This document shows positions 60,930-64,000 of a stretch of DNA of 64,000 nt, piece after piece. A program made the translations under genes and the position numbers. The first letter of the stretch is position 1; every line of letters starts with the position of its first letter. This DNA comes from Bacteroidales bacterium KHT7. GTDB lineage: Bacteria > Bacteroidota > Bacteroidia > Bacteroidales > Bacteroidaceae. Below the pieces are notes generated by a model, which worked only from the letters and a program-made list of their open reading frames with translations, was not told the DNA's origin and made no database searches. The DNA is taken from assembly GCA_900102385.1 (NCBI GenBank), contig FNBQ01000018.1, forward strand, positions 23,764-87,763, read 5' to 3'.

Positions 60930-61652
60930 TTACAATGATGATAAAACTATTTTTTTTAGATTATCTATGCAATCCGATTTGTAACATTTATAGCAAAGCT
61001 CATATACAGAATCCATGTTGGGTTTACTATTTCTATCCTTTCTAGTTAAAACCATATTTAACAGTTGAAATAGTGAATGCCCACGTAATAACAAATCATA
61101 ATCAGCTTTCAGATAAGAAATCGTTGATCGCTGCGGAGTTTCTGATGGCTTAAACTCATCTTTCAACTTATAATTACTCAATATGTGCTGAGGTGCCAAT
61201 TTTAATTCATATTCTTCTCCATTCTTATATTTTTCGACTTCTCTTGCATAGTATTCCAAAAAAGCATCTAATAACTGATTAAAAATCAATGCGTCCTCTT
61301 TGTTAAATAGTTTCTCTATACCCTTTCCATGGTATAAATCATTCTCTATACTATACCCAGTAGTAAAAATAATATCCGAATACTCTGACGGAATGGCACT
61401 ATAAACATAGCAATCTCTATCAGCTATAAATAGAACTTTCTTAAAGTCTGAACGTGAATGATATAGTTTTATCAACGTATTTCTACATCCACAAGGCATT
61501 ATATCAATATGTATCGTAGTTGAAGCATTTATATCTTCTTCTATCCATCTGTAGATTTTCAGATCATCTTTCCCCTCAACTAAAATAGTTGGGATAGATG
61601 AATGCTTCAATGTAGACCTTAATTCATCTTCTGTTAAATATTTCCCCATCAC
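60930..61652 (-). CDS. DUF4435 TOPRIM-like protein (PARIS AriB-like)
   Basis: 240 residues. TOPRIM features: 'TILVEGKDDLKIYRWI' (acidic Glu, about 22-37), 'VLFIADRDCYVY' (DxD-type, about 72-84) and 'FTTGYSIENDLYHG' (about 95-108), the DUF4435 pattern. Its start overlaps the upstream ATPase stop (ATGA type), and hsdR follows after 2 bases. A DUF4435 protein paired with a small ABC-like ATPase is the composition of the PARIS anti-phage system, where AriB is a toxin released on sensing anti-restriction proteins. Identity as PARIS is inference. Confidence 0.8.
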   Translation of the reverse strand: MMGKYLTEDELRSTLKHSSIPTILVEGKDDLKIYRWIEEDINASTTIHIDIMPCGCRNTLIKLYHSRSDFKKVLFIADRDCYVYSAIPSEYSDIIFTTGYSIENDLYHGKGIEKLFNKEDALIFNQLLDAFLEYYAREVEKYKNGEEYELKLAPQHILSNYKLKDEFKPSETPQRSTISYLKADYDLLLRGHSLFQLLNMVLTRKDRNSKPNMDSVYELCYKCYKSDCIDNLKKIVLSSL

Positions 61653-62707
61653 ATTCCTCCTTTATCTTCACTAAGTACAATCTCTTTATCTGCATATTTT
61701 GTATAAATAAAAGGACTATGGGTCGCAATAAAGAACTGATTATTATTCCCTTGCTTTAAAAGTGTTGGGACTAATAAACGTTGCCAATCTGGATGCAAAC
61801 TTAATTCTGGCTCATCAATAAAGATTATCTTATTCTTCGAGAATGTATTGTAACACAAGAAACTTAACATCTGCTTCTCACCCGCAGACAACTTCTCTGA
61901 TGAAATGGCATTCTCAAAATCACCAAAGACAATAGCATCCATCTCTATACCTTTTTTGTTAAATATCGACAAAATCAGATTCTTTAAAGTAGAAAAAGGT
62001 AGAAGCTTCTCTGCACTTTTATTTTCCACATCAGTAATATCTGATTCTATTTCTTGAAGAATGAAATCAGATTTTTTCCCCTTTTTGTCTTTTATTCGCT
62101 CACGTATCGCACCAAACTTGTTCTCTTGTAATTCATTTATTTCTCGCATTACTGTAGAATATTCTCTATTTACCAATAGTGTAATATCCTCAGTAGATAC
62201 ATACGAAACAAATTTGTGCTTTGAAGTAGATAACTCATTAGACAAATCTGACAACGCATTTTTCATTGGAAATGGAGTCCTTCTATATATTGAATTCTCA
62301 ATCAAAAAGCCTCCTTCAATTCGTCTAAATGTTGGAAAGAATACAGACTCATCGCTCTTTTCATACAGATCAATTGAGACATCATTGGAAACCCTTCTTT
62401 GGATTCCATCTGACAGAGGAATAAAGCCTTTACGGTCACCTTTTCCTGTATTAAATAAAACTTCAGCTCCTTTCTCACTTCTAGTAATTGAAATCTTATA
62501 ATTATTTGTTTTCAATGTTAGTGATTGAAAAACGATTTCATTAACAAGATGAACGAAATGTCCACTATTTACGAACCACAAGATTTTAAGTATTGTTGTT
62601 TTGCCACAACCATTTAAACCTGTAAAAAGATTCAAATCATCATTAAAATGAAATTCCAATGACATTTTGTTACCATTAAGTCCTTCGACTTTTAAATACT
62701 TTATCAT
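61649..62707 (-). CDS. ABC-type ATPase of the AAA_15/21 group (PARIS AriA-like)
   Basis: 352 residues. Walker A 'LFTGLNGCGKTTILKIL' (about 27-43), ABC-like signature 'KLSAGEKQMLSFL' (about 272-284), Walker B 'IIFIDEPELSLHPDWQRLL' (about 293-311) and H-loop 'FFIATHSPFI' (about 325-334). Soluble, no membrane segment. Overlaps the DUF4435 gene by 4 bases and lies 12 bases after hsdS. This ATPase/DUF4435 pair matches PARIS in composition. It is shorter than typical AriA as I recall it, so a related two-gene system is also possible. Confidence 0.82.
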   Translation of the reverse strand: MIKYLKVEGLNGNKMSLEFHFNDDLNLFTGLNGCGKTTILKILWFVNSGHFVHLVNEIVFQSLTLKTNNYKISITRSEKGAEVLFNTGKGDRKGFIPLSDGIQRRVSNDVSIDLYEKSDESVFFPTFRRIEGGFLIENSIYRRTPFPMKNALSDLSNELSTSKHKFVSYVSTEDITLLVNREYSTVMREINELQENKFGAIRERIKDKKGKKSDFILQEIESDITDVENKSAEKLLPFSTLKNLILSIFNKKGIEMDAIVFGDFENAISSEKLSAGEKQMLSFLCYNTFSKNKIIFIDEPELSLHPDWQRLLVPTLLKQGNNNQFFIATHSPFIYTKYADKEIVLSEDKGGM

Positions 62708-62719
62708 AATTCAAGTTTG

Positions 62720-63667
62720 TTAAATTGTTTTTACTTTTCCTGTTAATAAATTCTGCATCAGAGATTTTTTTAATCGCTCCAAGGATTTTATCTTTTGTTC
62801 ATGTTCATGAATGCTTTTATCTACCGAACTGATTCTTTTTGCGATTGCTATTTGTTCCAATTTGTCTTTGGGACATAGCACTCTGTATTTGGAATATCCA
62901 CTTTTGTTGATTTGTGGTGTAGCATTGATGCCTGCAACACTTTTGAAATGCTCTCTTCTTGACAACATAGCATAATACAAGTATTCTGCATCATGCTCAT
63001 TGTTCACGATGACAGATGTTATTTGTTGATTTGAGCAACATGTTGCAGTCGTAATGCCAATTTTACCTATCGTGGAGCCAATGCAGACTTCACAAACAGT
63101 ACCCTTGGGAAGGACATAACTATATCTTATACCTTTCTCTGAAACATATCTTTCAGTTTCCTCTATATATTTCGCTACGTCTAAATCTCCAGGAGTTATG
63201 AACATGAAACCATTTTCTTTGTCTGAAAACACTTCAGGTTCATCAGTCGGAGGAGTTTTACCTGTTTGTACTTCTCCAAAGTCCTTGATTCTCTTAACTT
63301 CCCATCCTACAGGAACTTTGCCGAACTTTTCGTCGATATAGAATTCTTCGGGTGTACGGAATGTGCCATCTGGCTTCATTTTACCTGTGAGAACGTTTTG
63401 CATGAGACTCTTTTTCAGTCGTTCCGCAGCAGCAATGCTGTTTTGTACGGACGCTATTGCTTTATCAACTTTTGAGAGAACGCTTGTAATCTCTTTTTGT
63501 TCTTGAATAGATGGTATTGGCAAATTAACTTTAGCAAGCATGGCTTTGGCTATGCTATAAACTTTAATGCCTGTGACTATCCTTAATAAACTATTTCTGA
63601 CATACTCACCAGAGAACAAATAGCCTTTAAAACCATCTATCAAATCATTCCCCTTTGGTCGGAGCAT
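62720..63667 (-). CDS. hsdS: Type I restriction specificity subunit HsdS, 5'-truncated
   Basis: The remaining 315 residues hold the end of the first target-recognition domain and the first coiled-coil spacer ('IPSIQEQKEITSVLSKVDKA'; 'AAAERLKKSLMQNVLTGKMK'). The complete second TRD (about 125-265, starting 'GKVPVGWEVKRIKDFGEVQTG') and the second spacer (ending ERLKKSLMQNLLTGKVKTI) follow. A whole HsdS has two full TRDs and about 400 residues or more. Here the first TRD begins mid-domain at MLRPKGNDLIDGF, right where IS-end sequence starts upstream. Target recognition is probably impaired unless the half subunit dimerises. Confidence 0.85.
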   Translation of the reverse strand: MLRPKGNDLIDGFKGYLFSGEYVRNSLLRIVTGIKVYSIAKAMLAKVNLPIPSIQEQKEITSVLSKVDKAIASVQNSIAAAERLKKSLMQNVLTGKMKPDGTFRTPEEFYIDEKFGKVPVGWEVKRIKDFGEVQTGKTPPTDEPEVFSDKENGFMFITPGDLDVAKYIEETERYVSEKGIRYSYVLPKGTVCEVCIGSTIGKIGITTATCCSNQQITSVIVNNEHDAEYLYYAMLSRREHFKSVAGINATPQINKSGYSKYRVLCPKDKLEQIAIAKRISSVDKSIHEHEQKIKSLERLKKSLMQNLLTGKVKTI

Positions 63668-63670
63668 TAA

Positions 63671-64000
63671 GGTGTGTAAACCTGAAATTATTTTAAATGA
63701 TTATCCGCAATTCGCCCTGCCGTTATATAATTTGTGCTCAAACGTAGGCTTATACGAAACGGCAGCGATAACTAATCGGTCGAACATCCTGTCACCGAAA
63801 TATTTACGGTTGAATTTGTAGCAGAATTCATTCAAGTATTCTTGAAGAAACTCCTCCTTGATTCCGTGATACATGTCTGTGAACAACGACTTGGCGTTTG
63901 AAATGGCGATATGTACCCACGGAAGAACCTTTGGAGCATTGCACCCGCGGACTGTCTGCCGTTCCGACTTTGACACAACTTTCTCGACTGTCGAGTGTGA
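63671..64000 (-). mobile_element. IS1595-type insertion, right part only
   Basis: The transposase C-terminal part (63701 to the window edge, at least 100 residues, frame open to the edge) ends 'YLNEFCYKFNRKYFGDRMFDRLVIAAVSY', in part, typical of ISXO2/IS1595 DDE-type transposases. 'WVHIAISNAKSLFTDMYHGI' precedes it. A terminal-repeat-like AT-rich end (AGGTGTGTAAACCTGAAATT, from 63670) borders hsdS. The other end lies beyond the window. Confidence 0.78.

Noticed and set aside
1..64000. CRISPR arrays
   Set aside because: No series of regularly spaced direct repeats with unique spacers; the only regular array (55272-55356) is a three-copy operator.

Overview
The window looks like the chromosome of a Prevotellaceae-type member of Bacteroidales. 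Promoters carry the Bacteroidota -7 box TAnnTTTG, usually followed by C. There is a one-piece hybrid two-component regulator, a GH28 pectinase, type IX secretion-style C-terminal tails, and the dut-TPR-DUF4292-EnvC gene order. These points are read from sequence and known family features; no database search was possible.

Layout. Bases 1-30.7 kb are mostly core genome. They hold pnp, a thioredoxin-fold lipoprotein, greA and a HIT hydrolase, an SPFH/NfeD membrane pair, a HhH protein, a CYTH protein, prfB and a long-chain acyl-CoA ligase. Next come a decayed secreted-enzyme gene (11.75-12.3 kb), an M20 deacetylase, a small AT-rich island (14.0-14.8 kb) and the hybrid two-component protein. The dut operon follows, facing dgt, then GH28, tRNA-Leu(CAA) and manC. 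An ORF-less group II intron sits right behind an intrinsic terminator. The stretch ends with a secreted protein, ribF, a HAD phosphatase and a tRNA with anticodon CAT.

From 30,740 to 55,733 lies an integrative mobilizable element of about 25 kb. A perfect 45-bp direct repeat of the tRNA 3' end bounds it. Its right half is the mobility module: mobilization proteins, relaxase, DnaC-like ATPase, DUF3853, tyrosine integrase with a long structured leader, and an AAA ATPase behind three phased operator repeats. It has no conjugation apparatus. Its left half is cargo: a DUF2589/zinc-ribbon/muramidase operon, a membrane AraC-type regulator with a C9 tract, a 1206-residue membrane-inserting protein in an operon with a 1325-residue surface protein and two micro-proteins, a LytTR regulator, and a papain-like cysteine peptidase.

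The main discovery candidate is that these cargo units share one promoter design. A TnAGTGGA box lies exactly 57 bp upstream of the -7 box at three promoters: the DUF2589 operon, the 1206-aa operon and the peptidase. A similar box lies 58 bp from a weaker -7 box before the LytTR gene itself. The cargo therefore looks like one LytTR-controlled, partly phase-variable system joining cell-wall hydrolysis, membrane insertion, a surface protein and a protease. Its function is unknown.

Right of 55,733 the sequence again shows terminator plus tandem TGCG(A/T)AAACA repeats, as at the element's left end, suggesting a second element in tandem at the same tRNA. It carries an XRE regulator, a truncated antitoxin, a broken GIY-YIG gene and a type I restriction locus. 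A DUF4435 plus ATPase pair, resembling PARIS, is nested between hsdS and hsdR. The hsdS gene is cut at its 5' end by an IS1595-type insertion that runs off the window.
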